Below are positions 20,317 through 37,561 of a DNA stretch of 64,000 bases, one piece after another. The notes beneath the pieces were generated by a model, which saw nothing but the letters and a program-made list of their open reading frames with translations, searched no databases and was not told the DNA's origin. The stretch's first letter is position 1. Each line of letters begins with the position of its first letter. A program made the position numbers and the translations under genes. Source of the stretch: Rhynchopus euleeides (lineage: Eukaryota; Euglenozoa; Diplonemea; Diplonemida; Diplonemidae); assembly GCA_963210315.1 (NCBI GenBank), contig OY723288.1:1860001-1924000 (forward strand), written 5' to 3'.

Positions 20317-22620
20317 ATGTGGCGGTGCCTCCGCCTCTTGGCCGTCTTCACGGCTATCGGGTGCCCAGTTGTGATCCTGGTGCACTTCAACAAAGACGTG
20401 CCCCTGTTCACGGCACACCACCACAACGCTGAGCCTGTCTACGTGTGGGCCCTGCCACCCAGCGACCCGAGCCGCGAGTGGCTGTCGGAGGGCAGGCTGC
20501 TGTGCACATGGCGCAACGGCACAGGTCCTGCATGCCCGGAGGTGGGCGGTAAGGCAGACGCCGGGCTGCACGCCGCCAACCTGATGCGCATGGCTGTGCG
20601 GAACCTCTACCCGGCGTCGCTGCTGGGGCGCCTGCTGGCCCCCGCCACCACTTACCTCCGCGGCAGGGAGGACTGGCGCGTCACCTTCCAGGCTGCCCTG
20701 CTGCTCCAGGTCCTGGTGTCTGTGCCTGGGTGGCTCGCCTGCATCGTGGTTGCCTACGCCTACGAGAAGGCGTCCCTCCCCCTCGAGGGTGGCGGGTGGA
20801 CCGTGCTGGTCAACGTGCCTGCCGCCGTGATGCTGGCGGTGCGCATGGAGCTTGCCACCAACCTGGTGGTCGGCATGCACGCCTGGGCGCGGTACCCCCT
20901 CGCCCTGCTCTTCTTGTTTGGCACTGCCGTGAGCATGGCGCTGACGGCAGCTGCATACGGGCATGCGTGGTGGGCCCTGGGTGCCGTCCCACTGCACTAT
21001 GCCCTGGTGCTGGTGGTGGGGGTGCACCATGAGGTGTCGACGGCCTTCACGCAGCAGCGCACCTTATCGCGCGCCGCGTGCAGGGCGTACAGCATGGCGC
21101 TGCTTCTGGTGGTGTGCGAGTTTGCTGTGTGGACCCTCTGTTACTTCTACGCATATGCCACGGAGCTGTCGTCATACCTCATGCCGACTAACACGCATCA
21201 CACTGCGGCGGTGTGTGTCCTGGCGCCTATCCTCGTGCCCGCCCTCCTGTGCTATAGTGCCCTGCTTCCCCACGATCGCATCACCACCTGCCGTGCGTAC
21301 TTCGACCAGGACCCTGCCCAGGCATGGGCTGAGCCGGACGATGCCTCCGACATGTCCAGCGAGTATTCCTTCTGCTCCGAGGAGGAGGGCGAGGGGGCTG
21401 ACCCGTCAGAGTGTGGTGCGGTGCTGCACCTGCGCCTGCCCGACGGACGTGTTGTTCCTGTGGAGGTGACGTACGATGCGACGCTGTGGCAGCTGCGGCG
21501 GCGTGCGCAGCAAGCATGCGGGGGGCACGTGGGGGTGCGTCTGTCTGTGGGTGGGCAGGCGCTGCAGGGGTCGCGGCACACGCCTCTGAGCGAGTTGCCC
21601 CTGGAGGCGGGCGACACAGTGGACGTGCGGTTGTGGGCTGCGTCTCAAGCGGCTGTGCTGGAGGCGGGCATCACCGATAGGGCCAGTGCGCAGACTGTGA
21701 TGCTGCACGCTATGGTGTCCGATGACCGCAGGGCGGCGTGTCTTGCCCTGCGCAGCGGCTACGATGCTGACTGGGCCTGGTTTGTCAGCTGCCAGCCCAT
21801 TGCCACACCCACAGCTGCAGCGGCGCTGCGCCACTTAATGCTCCGCGCGACGCTGCGCGATGCGGAGCGCATTATCCACAAACACCTCCCGTCACGCAAG
21901 GCGCGTGGCTGCTTCCGGCGGTGGTATGTGCTGGACAGGCGCCCGCAGCTGCTCAGCACCATGATGCCGAAAGTGTCGCCGTGGGCGCAGTATTGCCTGC
22001 AGCAATGCACCGACACGCCCCTCCATGTGGACCACGTCTCAGCCGTGTACGAATTTGCTTTCGACTTCATTCACGCCGCAGACTCCACCGATGGGGACTT
22101 TGTCGACCCGTCCGACCTGCTCAGCGCACTCCAGGCTCAGGCATGGGAAGTGACTGACGAAGTGCGGCAGCACAATGACGCAGGCCTTTGGCGCCACAGG
22201 CTTTGGGTGCCGTGGAGTCAGGTGGGCGACTGCTACCTTTCCCTGGTGCGTGTCGCCGACGGGGATTTCGGGCACGTCATCCTGCCGCTGCTGGTGGTTT
22301 GTGGGTACATGGCGGTGTACACTGCGGCGGCAGTGTTTCTGATCTACCTGCACGCCACGCGCGGCACACAGGGTGTCGATGCTGAAAGCGAATGGCTGTT
22401 CGTCGTCTTCCTTATCCCTGCCAGCATCTGCATCGGGTACGAGCTATTGCCGGAGTGGATCCGGTGGTACATTGTGCATCGCCTGCGTCGATGGTGGTGG
22501 GCACGTGCCGAACGGCGGCAGCAACAGCAGGATGAGAAACACGGCAGCCAGGGCGATGACGTGGAGATGCACGAGCTTCCCCAGCTTTCGGAATCGTTGC
22601 TGCATGATACTCTGACCTGA
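20317..22620 (+). CDS. Multi-pass membrane protein with internal ubiquitin-like domain
   Basis: 767 residues in one uninterrupted frame, unlike the spliced neighbours. An N-terminal hydrophobic segment (about 7-24) may be a signal anchor, followed by a polar loop with an NGT sequon. Further TM helices lie at about 124-150, 161-178, 193-215, 218-238, 257-281 and 296-317. An acidic linker (about 330-365) leads to a ubiquitin-like fold (about 367-441: LHLRLPDGRVVPVEVTYDAT, SVGGQALQGSRH, DTVDVRLW). A soluble stretch follows, then two TM helices (about 654-680 and 693-711) and a polar tail. I know no named family with this order. The ubiquitin-like domain cannot be conjugated from this position, so it probably docks partners. 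The retrotransposon ends 124 bp upstream. Confidence 0.8.
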   Translation: MWRCLRLLAVFTAIGCPVVILVHFNKDVPLFTAHHHNAEPVYVWALPPSDPSREWLSEGRLLCTWRNGTGPACPEVGGKADAGLHAANLMRMAVRNLYPASLLGRLLAPATTYLRGREDWRVTFQAALLLQVLVSVPGWLACIVVAYAYEKASLPLEGGGWTVLVNVPAAVMLAVRMELATNLVVGMHAWARYPLALLFLFGTAVSMALTAAAYGHAWWALGAVPLHYALVLVVGVHHEVSTAFTQQRTLSRAACRAYSMALLLVVCEFAVWTLCYFYAYATELSSYLMPTNTHHTAAVCVLAPILVPALLCYSALLPHDRITTCRAYFDQDPAQAWAEPDDASDMSSEYSFCSEEEGEGADPSECGAVLHLRLPDGRVVPVEVTYDATLWQLRRRAQQACGGHVGVRLSVGGQALQGSRHTPLSELPLEAGDTVDVRLWAASQAAVLEAGITDRASAQTVMLHAMVSDDRRAACLALRSGYDADWAWFVSCQPIATPTAAAALRHLMLRATLRDAERIIHKHLPSRKARGCFRRWYVLDRRPQLLSTMMPKVSPWAQYCLQQCTDTPLHVDHVSAVYEFAFDFIHAADSTDGDFVDPSDLLSALQAQAWEVTDEVRQHNDAGLWRHRLWVPWSQVGDCYLSLVRVADGDFGHVILPLLVVCGYMAVYTAAAVFLIYLHATRGTQGVDAESEWLFVVFLIPASICIGYELLPEWIRWYIVHRLRRWWWARAERRQQQQDEKHGSQGDDVEMHELPQLSESLLHDTLT

Positions 22621-22924
22621 CCCGCACATCACCAGACCCGGCGGTCTATAAGCTTGGTTCTTGAGGTGCGATGCATTTTTCCCTTCATTTTTGTTCCTCT
22701 TCTTGTGTGAAAGAACCCCTTTCTAGCAGCGACAGGAGCCCCACCTGCTCGAGGAACGCTGCGCCCCCCCCCTCATCCGTACAGACGTCCCAACCGCACC
22801 ACCCGCCACCCCACCCACACCCCCTGCCACACACCACTCGGGACAGCTTTTCAACCACCCGCCACATCACAACATACCTCTGCGCATCCACACTCCACAC
22901 TCCTCTTTCTTCCCTTACGCACCG
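22621..22924. other. Intergenic
   Basis: 3' flank of the membrane-protein gene and C-rich, CCACC-rich DNA. No gene is supported. Confidence 0.45.
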
Positions 22925-23510
22925 CACACCCCGGTGTTCCCGCAGCTTCCTTCTCCATCTCCGTCACATGGGTTCTCGCAGGCCGCCTCATGATGTTGTC
23001 ATTTCGCTGCTTCTCTTCGGTGTTGTCGTAGAAGTGGTTGCAGTCCGGGTACAGGCACAGCGTCTTGTCAGTCGGAGTGATTGCTCACCACGGGAACGTA
23101 CACCAGGGCCCCGATGAGAGCACTGTCAATCACCGCACCTGGCGTCGTTGTGGGTGTTTACCCCCTCAATCTTCACGGTTGTGACCTCGACATTCAAGAG
23201 CGGTGCGAGTTTCTTCCTCGCCTTCTTCTTCTTTGAAGTCGATCCTGGTGCAGGAGCCGGGAGCGTACGTTTGCTTGAGGTCGGGGTCTGTGTCAGAGAC
23301 TTCGCACGAGTCGCACGAGGGCTTGGCGGCACTCTTGGCGGCATGCTTGGCGGTGGAGGAATCTGTGTAAGTGCAAAAGGGATGTCGTCATCCTAATCAT
23401 CCTCGTCGTAGTCCCAATCCAGCCTCGCATACGGAATAATCCTCAAGCAGGGCCACACACAGCCAGTGAGGGAGTATGTGAGTACGAACGAAACTGGGGC
23501 CACATACAGA
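22925..23510 (-). CDS. Possible spliced minus-strand gene, ends undefined
   Basis: Three protein-like stretches keep one phase on the minus strand through plausible GT-AG borders. The first, about 23,500-23,435 (THILPHWLCVALLEDYS), ends at a GTATGC donor. The second runs from a TTACACAG acceptor at about 23,361 to about 23,164; it is Pro/Lys/Ser rich and ends PLLNVEVTTVKIEG before GTAAAC. The third runs from about 23,062 down (TLCLYPDCNHFYDNTEEKQR). Start and stop are not found. The Cys/His spacing in the third piece hints at a zinc site. It would be divergent from the FAM50/XAP5 gene. It could also be a decayed gene or element fragment. Confidence 0.35.
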
Positions 23511-23695
23511 GAATCCTCACGAAGTGACGGATGTCAGGAAGGGATGTGCTTCTGACGAGAAGGTCGCGCTAGACAGACACCGCCTTAAAACTGGTTTCAA
23601 CACTCCTCACACTCCTCGCACACAGGGATCGCCACGGGGGTGTCCCCCCCAACCCCCACCCACCCACCCCACCCCACCCTGGGGAAGCAGCAAGG

Positions 23696-24547
23696 ATGCT
23701 GAACAATGCCCCGAAGCCGCAGAAGTTTGTGAAGGGGCAGACCCTGGACAGCGAGCTCGTCAAAGCAACGGCAGGCGTGCTGTCTCGCGAGGAGTGGGTT
23801 GCGAAGACACGTGAGGTGCAGCAGCGGCAGGAGGCTGCACGCCTGCAGGCGCAGGAGCAGAAGGAGCAGAAGGAGGGGAAGGAGCGGAAGAAGCGGAAGC
23901 GGGAGAAGGAGAACAAGAAGAAGTCGCTCAGCTTCGCAGACCCCGATGAGGAAGACGGGGAGGGGGGCAGCGACGATGCGGCCGCACCCGCCACAAAGGT
24001 GACGCGTGTTGAGACGGCGGCACCCACACCCTCGAATGATGACCCGGACTGCGAGGCCCCGACATATCTGGGCAACGCGCCGAAGGATATCGCAAAGCGG
24101 AACAAAGCGCTTGCTGAGGAGCTTGCGGCAGACAAGCTGCGGTGCAGCGAAAAGCCTGTCGAAGTGCGACTAAGCAGTGCGGGCCGACAAGGCGGGAAGA
24201 CCCACACAGTGAAGGCGACACAGGGCACGACGGTTGACGCCGTGCTGTCGCAGGTTTACAATGCGGACAAAGCGCTTGCCACCGCCTTCTCATCCCACGA
24301 CTGCATGCTGTTCTGTGGCAACGTCATCCTCCCAGCCACCCTCGACATCTACGACATCCTCGCAGCCCGCGATGCCGCAGGGAAGCCCATGTTCAACCCC
24401 TCCAACAACACGCTCCGCGTCATCCTGCGCCGCCTCTACCTCTCCAAAGAGGACTCCAAGATGTGCGACTTCCTCACCTACGACGCCAACACCACCTTCG
24501 AAAAGGTCCAGCGGGGCCTCTGGCGTGTCGCACGCAGCCCGCCCTGA
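23696..24547 (+). CDS. FAM50/XAP5 family protein
   Basis: 283 residues, one exon. An N-terminal segment (SREEWVAKTREVQQRQEAARLQ) is followed by a highly charged Lys/Glu coiled-coil or nuclear-localisation stretch (about 45-85), an acidic linker, and a C-terminal domain that aligns with XAP5. The segment MLFCGNVILPATLDIYDILA-ARDAAGKPMF matches the conserved family core ([26 protein letters not shown]), and ATQGTTVDAVLS lies where the family's second conserved block is. FAM50 proteins are nuclear and associate with the spliceosome (the human gene affects mRNA splicing; XAP5/XCT acts in plant small-RNA and clock control). It is shorter and more divergent than usual: the final tryptophan-rich motif (WEPYDP) is not seen. 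Confidence 0.7.
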   Translation: MLNNAPKPQKFVKGQTLDSELVKATAGVLSREEWVAKTREVQQRQEAARLQAQEQKEQKEGKERKKRKREKENKKKSLSFADPDEEDGEGGSDDAAAPATKVTRVETAAPTPSNDDPDCEAPTYLGNAPKDIAKRNKALAEELAADKLRCSEKPVEVRLSSAGRQGGKTHTVKATQGTTVDAVLSQVYNADKALATAFSSHDCMLFCGNVILPATLDIYDILAARDAAGKPMFNPSNNTLRVILRRLYLSKEDSKMCDFLTYDANTTFEKVQRGLWRVARSPP

Positions 24548-25561
24548 GCTGAGGGGTGGGTAGGGTGGGAGTGGTGGGGCGGTGCTTTGGGTGGGTGAAC
24601 AAAGTCAAAGGCGCTGGCGTGTCGCTGGCGCTTGCTTTGACTGGAGCTTCAGAGGTGGAGGAGGGCACGTCGGCAGGCATGGTGTGCCGTGTTTTGTATT
24701 TTGAAAGAGAGAGAGAATACGCAACTCCGCCCGCTGGCGCGGGTGGTGTTGGGTTGATGGAGGAGGCCCTCAGGCCTGACTTGGGGGTTGTGGCTGGCTT
24801 TAGGGTGGGGTGGGGCTGTGGGATGAAGCCTCCCGGTGTGTGCACCCTGTGTCGTGGCCTGGGGTGTGCTCCGTTCTGGTGAACGGGGTGGGCGATGTGT
24901 CGGTTTGGCACCTAAGCTTCTCTGTGGTTGCACAGCGGAGATCATATCAATGGCGTGGGGAGCTCAGCGCGTTATACACTACAGTCTCCTACAAAAGACT
25001 CGGGTGTGGCGTGTGTATGTATGGTGAAAGAAGACATTGGTTGTCGCTGCCCCGTCTCCACCCGATCACCCTTGCACCTTTAAAACGGTGTGTTGTTTGG
25101 AGCAATTCACCGTGTTTTTGTGTGTTGAGGGTAACACAGAATTTTGCAGAAAAGCGAAGACCCTGTATGACCGGCAAACATATGATACCGTACAATGTGG
25201 ACTCTATCTTCAACACACGGACACTCCACCCACCCTCTTGCACGCAGGTGACACAAGAGGCACCACTCGGCCTCAGCAGTCAACACACCGGCAACCAAGC
25301 TTCTTCATCCATCAAGCCACTGCCCGCAGCCATCCTCTCTGCACCACCCGCCCCACCTCTCGGTCCGGGGTGCAGCGTGGTGCGAGGGGAGAGGCCGCTT
25401 TGCTTCGTCACCTCTCTTCGGGTGATTACTTTTCCTGCTCCTTTGCTCTGTTGCTCCGTCTGTAGCATTTCAACCGCAACGCAGTGAGGGCCGTGTGTGA
25501 GTGTTAGGCTTTGTATTCTTGTGTGAGTGTTAGGCTTTGTATTCTTCTGCAGATTTCTGCA
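24548..25561. other. Intergenic
   Basis: No supported gene. Near 25,497-25,548 a unit of about 27 bp (TGTGTGAGTGTTAGGCTTTG) is duplicated in tandem just before the kinesin start. Confidence 0.5.
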
Positions 25562-32099
<6,538 letters not shown>

Positions 32100-32753
32100 C
32101 AGTGCCGCGGGAAAGTTTCGAACGAACAAAAGTTTTAAAATTCTCCGTTCTAAAGTTTTTTCGTCTCAAAACTTATGTTTTGTTTTAAAAGTTATCTACC
32201 CTGCATCATGGGAGTTTCCTAGAGGTGTGTGGGATGATGTGCCACATGTGCAACACTCCAGCGCTGTGAACAGGCAGTCATAGGGTCAGGCGGGTGTCGG
32301 CATCCTTCAACCTCACTCAGGTTACTCCTATCTGTCCCCTATCGCCAGGTTTGCTTCGAGTTGCCCAAAGCGGATGAGTTTGCGAATCGTAGGCCAGAGA
32401 GGCCAGAAGAGGAATGTCCAACCTCAACAGGGTCGCTATCCCCAGTCGTGTGGTTTCCGCAACCGAGCGGTCCATCCCTCCAGACCACTCGACATGAGGG
32501 CCTTTTCGAGTCCACTGGATGCTGACATCGCAAATAGAATGACCTCGACCTGTCCAGTCCTGTCAAGAAGTATTTTTAGTATCTGCCCTGTCAAGAAATC
32601 TTTGCCCGAAAATACTTCGGACAAAGATCCTTGACTTTGAAACAAAGTATTGAACAAAAGAAAGTTTTAAAAAAATTCGTGAAGCGCGATTTTCGTCTTA
32701 AAACTTAAAATTATCTTAAAACTTATCGTGTTCGAAACTTTTCTGTGGCACTG
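32100..32753. mobile_element. TA-flanked non-autonomous element (Tc1/mariner-like MITE)
   Basis: CAGTGCC-C-G-AAAGTTTCGAAC at the left end is matched in reverse complement at 32,730-32,753, and TA flanks both ends (32,098-32,099 and 32,754-32,755). The next 60 bases at each side are also roughly inverted (TTTTAAAA and CGTCTTAAAACTT words). The inside is non-coding. A CAGT terminus plus TA duplication is characteristic of Tc1/mariner elements. Confidence 0.8.
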
Positions 32754-34421
32754 TATGCAAGAAGAAAACTGGAAACCTTTGTACTGTAGCTATACCAAGA
32801 GGTGAGGGGCGGCGGTCGGGAAGACACAACCGTCAGCCCCGTGAACGAATGATAATCGTGCAGCAGTGTGCACCTGTTTAATGTCATGCGTGGTCGACCA
32901 CGTTTTCCCGTCGGGCCGACGATAGAAGCTTGAGGGCTGCAGACCCTGGGGCATGCGTGATATAGTCAGGAGGAATCACCTCTCCTGTCTGGTGCAATGC
33001 ATTGTCAATGCGGCACGTCTCGATCGATTCACGCATTTCCCCCCGGCCCGGGAACAACGAAACAATGGGAAGAGGGGCATGCAGTGCATCCCATAATCAT
33101 AGTCCTTGTTGGTGTGGCCCGCCTCAAATTTTGCCTACAATTTTCAGCCCCCTTTTGTTGTTGCTTTATTTCAAAAAGGAATTCCCGACGACGTTTTTCC
33201 CCGACAGACTATCTTTTTTTTGCCGGATTCTGGGTTTGTGATGTAAGGCACATCTGTTCCTTACACAATTTCCCCCCCTCTCGGCTTCATATTCCGTTTA
33301 CAGACTTTCATAACAAACCTTAAACTTAAACCTAAACTAACGTATATCTGGTGCGAGTGGTGTCGTTCTTTCTTTGATCTCCAGTGCCATTGGTGCACAT
33401 ACTACCGTTGCATATCGCTCGTATGACCGCACACAGTATTTGAAATATTGAAGAATCATAGAGGCTTGAAGGGTTGGATGCTGGCCCTGGCGCCTCATGC
33501 AACGACTTCTCTGTCCTGTCGCTCTCTTCTTCCATGCACTCTTTTGCCGTGCCACAGCGCTGCGGTTCGAGATGCCCCGAATCGTCCTGGGGATGGGTGG
33601 CGGCAGCTTCGCCCTTCAAATGGAAGGGGTTCCTGCTTTGAACGCCCTGTGCGGGCTTTTTCGGCCGGAATTCCTGACCACAACTTGCTTCCACCGAAAT
33701 GACCTGTGACCCGCACACCCCCGAACAAAGGGGGCCAGATACATGCGTAGGCCTAAATTAAGAAAATCCCACAACGCAGTGTGACACACTCAACGGTTGG
33801 GATTCTCGCTATCCTTTGAACTGCGAACCTATCACCGACGTACAGAGGCCCTGTTGGTGTAGGGTGTAGGAGCTTTCGAGGGTGCCTCCCTCCCCCCAAA
33901 CCCGTCTCCCCCACCTTGTATGTTTATAAAAAAATCAACAAGCCCTTGTACAGACCCGTAGGAAAGAAGAGAAACAAAATCGGGGGGGTGGAGAATGAAC
34001 AAAGAAATCGTAAATCCCCTGCCATGAACAAGAGAATCATAAATCACCACCCACCCACCCACCCACCCCCCTGACCCCACCACCCCTGCCACCCTCAGCT
34101 GTGACCTGCCCCGGCTTTAAACTGCTTGGGGAGGTGTCCCGTCAACTGGCGGCGCAGGCTTTGTGTGTGGTTCGTGTCTTTCCAATAAACGCACAGGTGG
34201 GTTGGTGGTAGGTGCTTCCAGACAGATGGGAGATGATCTGCGAGCTTCCAGAGCTGTGTACCCTACATCGACCCTCCAGACAGAGGGGCGAGAAAAGGGG
34301 ATCTGCGGCCCCAGCCTCCGTGAGGCTAGGGGGGTGGAATAAGGGTCGCAAAACAGAACAAGAGAATAAATTCAAGCAGAGTCGTCCCAGATTCCCGGAG
34401 CAGGAGTAGTGGTTTAGTGTA
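32754..34421. other. Intergenic
   Basis: No supported gene on either strand. CCCA repeats lie near 34,050-34,085. Confidence 0.45.
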
Positions 34422-34750
34422 CACGGTGGCCTGGTCAGCTGACTGACCAGGTTTTGACCAGGTCCAAATCTGACCAGGTCATGACCAGATCTGACCTGGT
34501 CATGACCATGTCATACCTGGTCATGACCAGGTCATTTTCACCCATTTTAACCGGGGGAACATGTTGAGTGGCCAAGCAGGGGGAACAAATTGCATATTCC
34601 GGACTCTCTCCGGCCGTTGTGGAAAGTATGAGTCAAAAGGGTTCAACCATACCCCGAGGCGAGAAAGAAATCGAAGCTTGAATCATGTTGGGCACAAGGG
34701 AAAAATGGTCAAAATTGGCCGAAAATCATGATCAGCAGCTTTCTGAGGGC

Positions 34751-35110
34751 TTAGTGACCCTCCCAGTGTTCCTTCAGTTCTCCTGCTGGTACCTCCACAA
34801 GGCACAGCGGGCAGCGGTTTGGGGTCAGTTTGTCCTTGTGCTGGACGTAAAGGTGCTGACTCAAGCCATTTTAACCCGACGAGCACACAACGGGCACACA
34901 TTGTACAAGGGAGGTTGCTTCCCTGTGGTTTGCGTCGTAATGTGCGAACAGTGCACCCCCATTGTCGAATGTCTTGTTGCATATTACGCAGTGCATTGGC
35001 TCGTCGTCGTCATCGCCGTCTTCCCCTTCTTCGGCTTCATCTTCCGCTTCTTCACATTCTTCTTCTTCTTCCTCTCCTTCGGGATCTTCGTTGTCGTGCG
35101 TCGGCTTCAC
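34751..35110 (-). pseudogene. Relic of the zinc-finger tail of a transposase
   Basis: An acidic stretch (EGEEEEEECEEAEDEAEEGE) is followed by a C2H2 finger (CVICNKTFDNGGALFAHYDANH). After an in-frame TAA come GLSQHLYVQHKDKL and CPLCLVEVPAGELKEHWEGH. The same order (acidic, CVVCPEKSF-LYAHYDGQH, GLSQHALYVHQDEL, CPVCLQEF) ends the transposase at 40,374-42,299. Confidence 0.75.
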
Positions 35111-36330
35111 AGGCCAGTGCTGCCTTGCCTAACACGCCGTCCTTCGCATCCTGGGTGTGGATCGGCGGCTGCTTGTCGCAGAGGCAAATACGGAGACCAC
35201 GCGGTTTGTTGCAGGCAGCATCGCCAGTCAGTAACCAGCCATTGGAACACTTGCCGAGCGAATCGACCGGGGGTTACCCGACTGCTCAGACCGAGAGTCC
35301 TGAGATGGTGCCGAAACGAATCGAAGTTTTTCATACATACGGGACCCACTGTCACGCACTTCCCGCACAACGATATGACATTGTATTGCAAGAGGGTACA
35401 CGAAGATTCTTGCGGGGTCGTGCCGAAACTGGCACGGGGGCATAGTTTGCCAGCTATGGCACTGCCGATGGGACTCTCGTCCTCCTCGTCCTCGCTGGCA
35501 TCGGGATGCTCGGGTTCAGCGGGGTCAGCATCCTTGTCGTTGTCACTCACGACGACGTTGAGGCACGCCCACTGGTCGGGCTTCTTCGTCATCACCGCGT
35601 TCACCAACTGGATGTCGATGGTCACGACACCCTGCCCCTGCGTTGCCTGTGGTATTGCCCCCACCGCCACAATGAACGGATTCGGTAGGTGAAACTTTTG
35701 GGCGTGCAGACCATTCGGAACCTCGCTCTTGTAGGGCAGGTCCCTCATGACTGTGACAGTCATGGCCGATCCGTCGAGGACAGGTGGGTGCTCGTCGGGC
35801 ACGTTAGCGCCGGACCTACCCCTACGATGATCCGGTAGAAGGGGACGTCTGCTATCGAATGCCTCCCGATCTGCGTGATTGGGTACGGGATCAGTTGCTT
35901 TTCAGCTGCCTTCGAAGAAGTACTGCCCACTGCGCTCTGAGCGGTGTGCAGCTTCTTTATGTCGGTTCCCACCTCATCCGAGCACCCGCCTCCTTCAGCA
36001 CCTCGTACTCGAACGAGTTCTTGTCGGCGCTCGTGAGGCGCTTCATGCTGACTCTGACGAACACGGTGTCGGAGTTGCCAGAGACACGCATGGAGTAGAC
36101 TGCGCAGCGTCTTGGCTTTCTTCTTGTCAGCCTCTTCGCTCCGTGTCAGCTTCCTACCCCACTCCTTGCCAAAGTGGGTGGCGATGGCTGCTGGTGAGGT
36201 TGCCACCTGCACACTCCACCCGTGTCCCCTCGGCTGGGACAACTTTCTCAAACAGGCTGCTGTGAAACAGCTCGCCGCCCTTCCGCTTTACAATGTAAAG
36301 CTTGACGAACTTGAGTGTCCAGGTGGGCAG
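35107..36330 (-). pseudogene. Relic of the first protein of the two-gene transposon
   Basis: Frame-broken similarity to the 323-residue protein at 42,510-43,481. FVKLYIVKRKGGELFHSSLFEK near 36,320-36,250 corresponds to FVAVYTTRKGGEVFKHSVLKEM. PNGLHAQKFHLPNPFIVAVG and VTIDIQLVNAVM near 35,730-35,600 correspond to its SGSLVVPPPHFV and VTVLSGLTRIDVPI region, followed by the acidic tail. Confidence 0.65.
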
Positions 36331-36664
36331 GGAACCTGGGGGCGGGGGCCGCCTTTTTGGTAATTTTGGGCCAATTTTGACCATTTTTCCCTTGTGCCCA
36401 ACATGATTCAAGCTTCGATTTCTTTCTCGCCTCGGGGTATGGTTGAACCCTTTTGACTCATACTTTCCACAACGGCCGGAGAGAGTCCGGAATATGCAAA
36501 TTGTTCCCCCTGCTCGGCCACTCAACATGTTCCCCCCGGTTAAAATGGGTGAAAATGACCTGGTCATGACCAGGTATGACATGGTCATGACCAGGTATGA
36601 CCTGGTCAAGATTTGACCAGGTTTTGACCTGGTCAGGGTCTGACCAGGCCACCGTGTAGGAGGG

Positions 36665-37528
36665 CAGGCCTGTCGCTAACTTTTCGATTTTGGAGATTTG
36701 GTGGGTTGACGCTCCTGTTTTGGGGGGGGATCAGGGGGGAAAACACTAGGGGTCAATTTTTCTCGCGCGCGCTTCGCGCGCGCTCGTGTTGTTGCCAAAT
36801 TTTCCGATCGGTGGACCACTAGGTGGGCACGGTGTGAGGCGCTGGGTTCCTTCCGTGGTTCCTCTCCCGCTCGCGCCGTCGGGTGCCGGAGGAAACCAAA
36901 AAATGGCTTTCGGGACCATGATTTCGACGCTGCCCCCTGATATGTCACGGCCGTCAAAGCGCAAGGACTTGGTTACTAGACGGGCACGCGAGATGGGGGG
37001 TCTGGGGGGCAGAGCCCCCCAGCCGCCGGAGGCCGCGGTAGTGAGCATCTGTTCATTGTGGGCGTACAGATTCTGTGTGAGTTGGCTGCGTCCTCCTGAG
37101 GCTACTGGAGTGGTTGGATTCCCTGACCCGGTGGGAATCGAATGACTTGAGTACGAGACATACGCCACAGGGGGGTCTGGGGGGCGGAGCCCCCAGCCGC
37201 CGGAGGCCACGGTAGTGAGCATCTGTTCCTGCAAAACCATACTCTCTTCGACGTCGACCCAGTGAAAGTGGGTTGACGCTTGGTCGACGCTTGGTGAGCG
37301 TCGACCCAGTGTAACCGGGCCAACGCTAGGTTAGCGTCGACCCAGTGTAATAAATGGGTTGACGCTTGGTCCAGGCTTGAATGGCAACCCAGTTCCACGA
37401 GGTCGACGCTCCAAGCCTCGACCAAGCGTCCACCCAGTCCACTGGGTCGACGCTGGGTCGACGCTTTTTTATGGGGGGGGAAACCCAAAATCACTGGGTC
37501 GACGGTCGACGCTTAGCGACATGCCTGG
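36665..37528. mobile_element. hAT-type non-autonomous element with 8 bp target duplication
   Basis: CAGGCCTGTCGCTAA at 36,665 is matched by TTAGCGACATGCCTG ending at 37,527, and the 8-mer TAGGAGGG flanks both sides (36,657-36,664 and 37,529-37,536). An 8 bp duplication with CAGG ends is characteristic of hAT elements. It lies directly against the neighbouring 34,422-36,656 element. Inside are a GC-alternating hairpin (36,763-36,784), a 60 bp direct repeat (about 36,998-37,057 and 37,171-37,230) and many copies of GCGTCGACCCAGTG in both orientations (37,240-37,510). There is no coding. Confidence 0.85.
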
Positions 37529-37561
37529 TAGGAGGGTACGAGGGGGAGGGGGGGGGGGGTA

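Larger units (their letters stand above)
34422..36656. mobile_element. Decayed two-gene DNA transposon with ~300 bp TIRs
   Basis: 34,422-34,726 is repeated in inverted orientation at 36,358-36,656 (ends CACGGTGGCCTGGTCAG), with TA on both outer sides. The outer 120 bp are packed with GACCAGGTC/TGGTCATGACCA palindromic words. The interior, on the minus strand, encodes broken homologues of both proteins of the intact 40,026-43,786 element, but most of the transposase is missing. The TIRs are more alike than the coding remnants are complete, so the copy could still be mobilised in trans. Confidence 0.85.
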
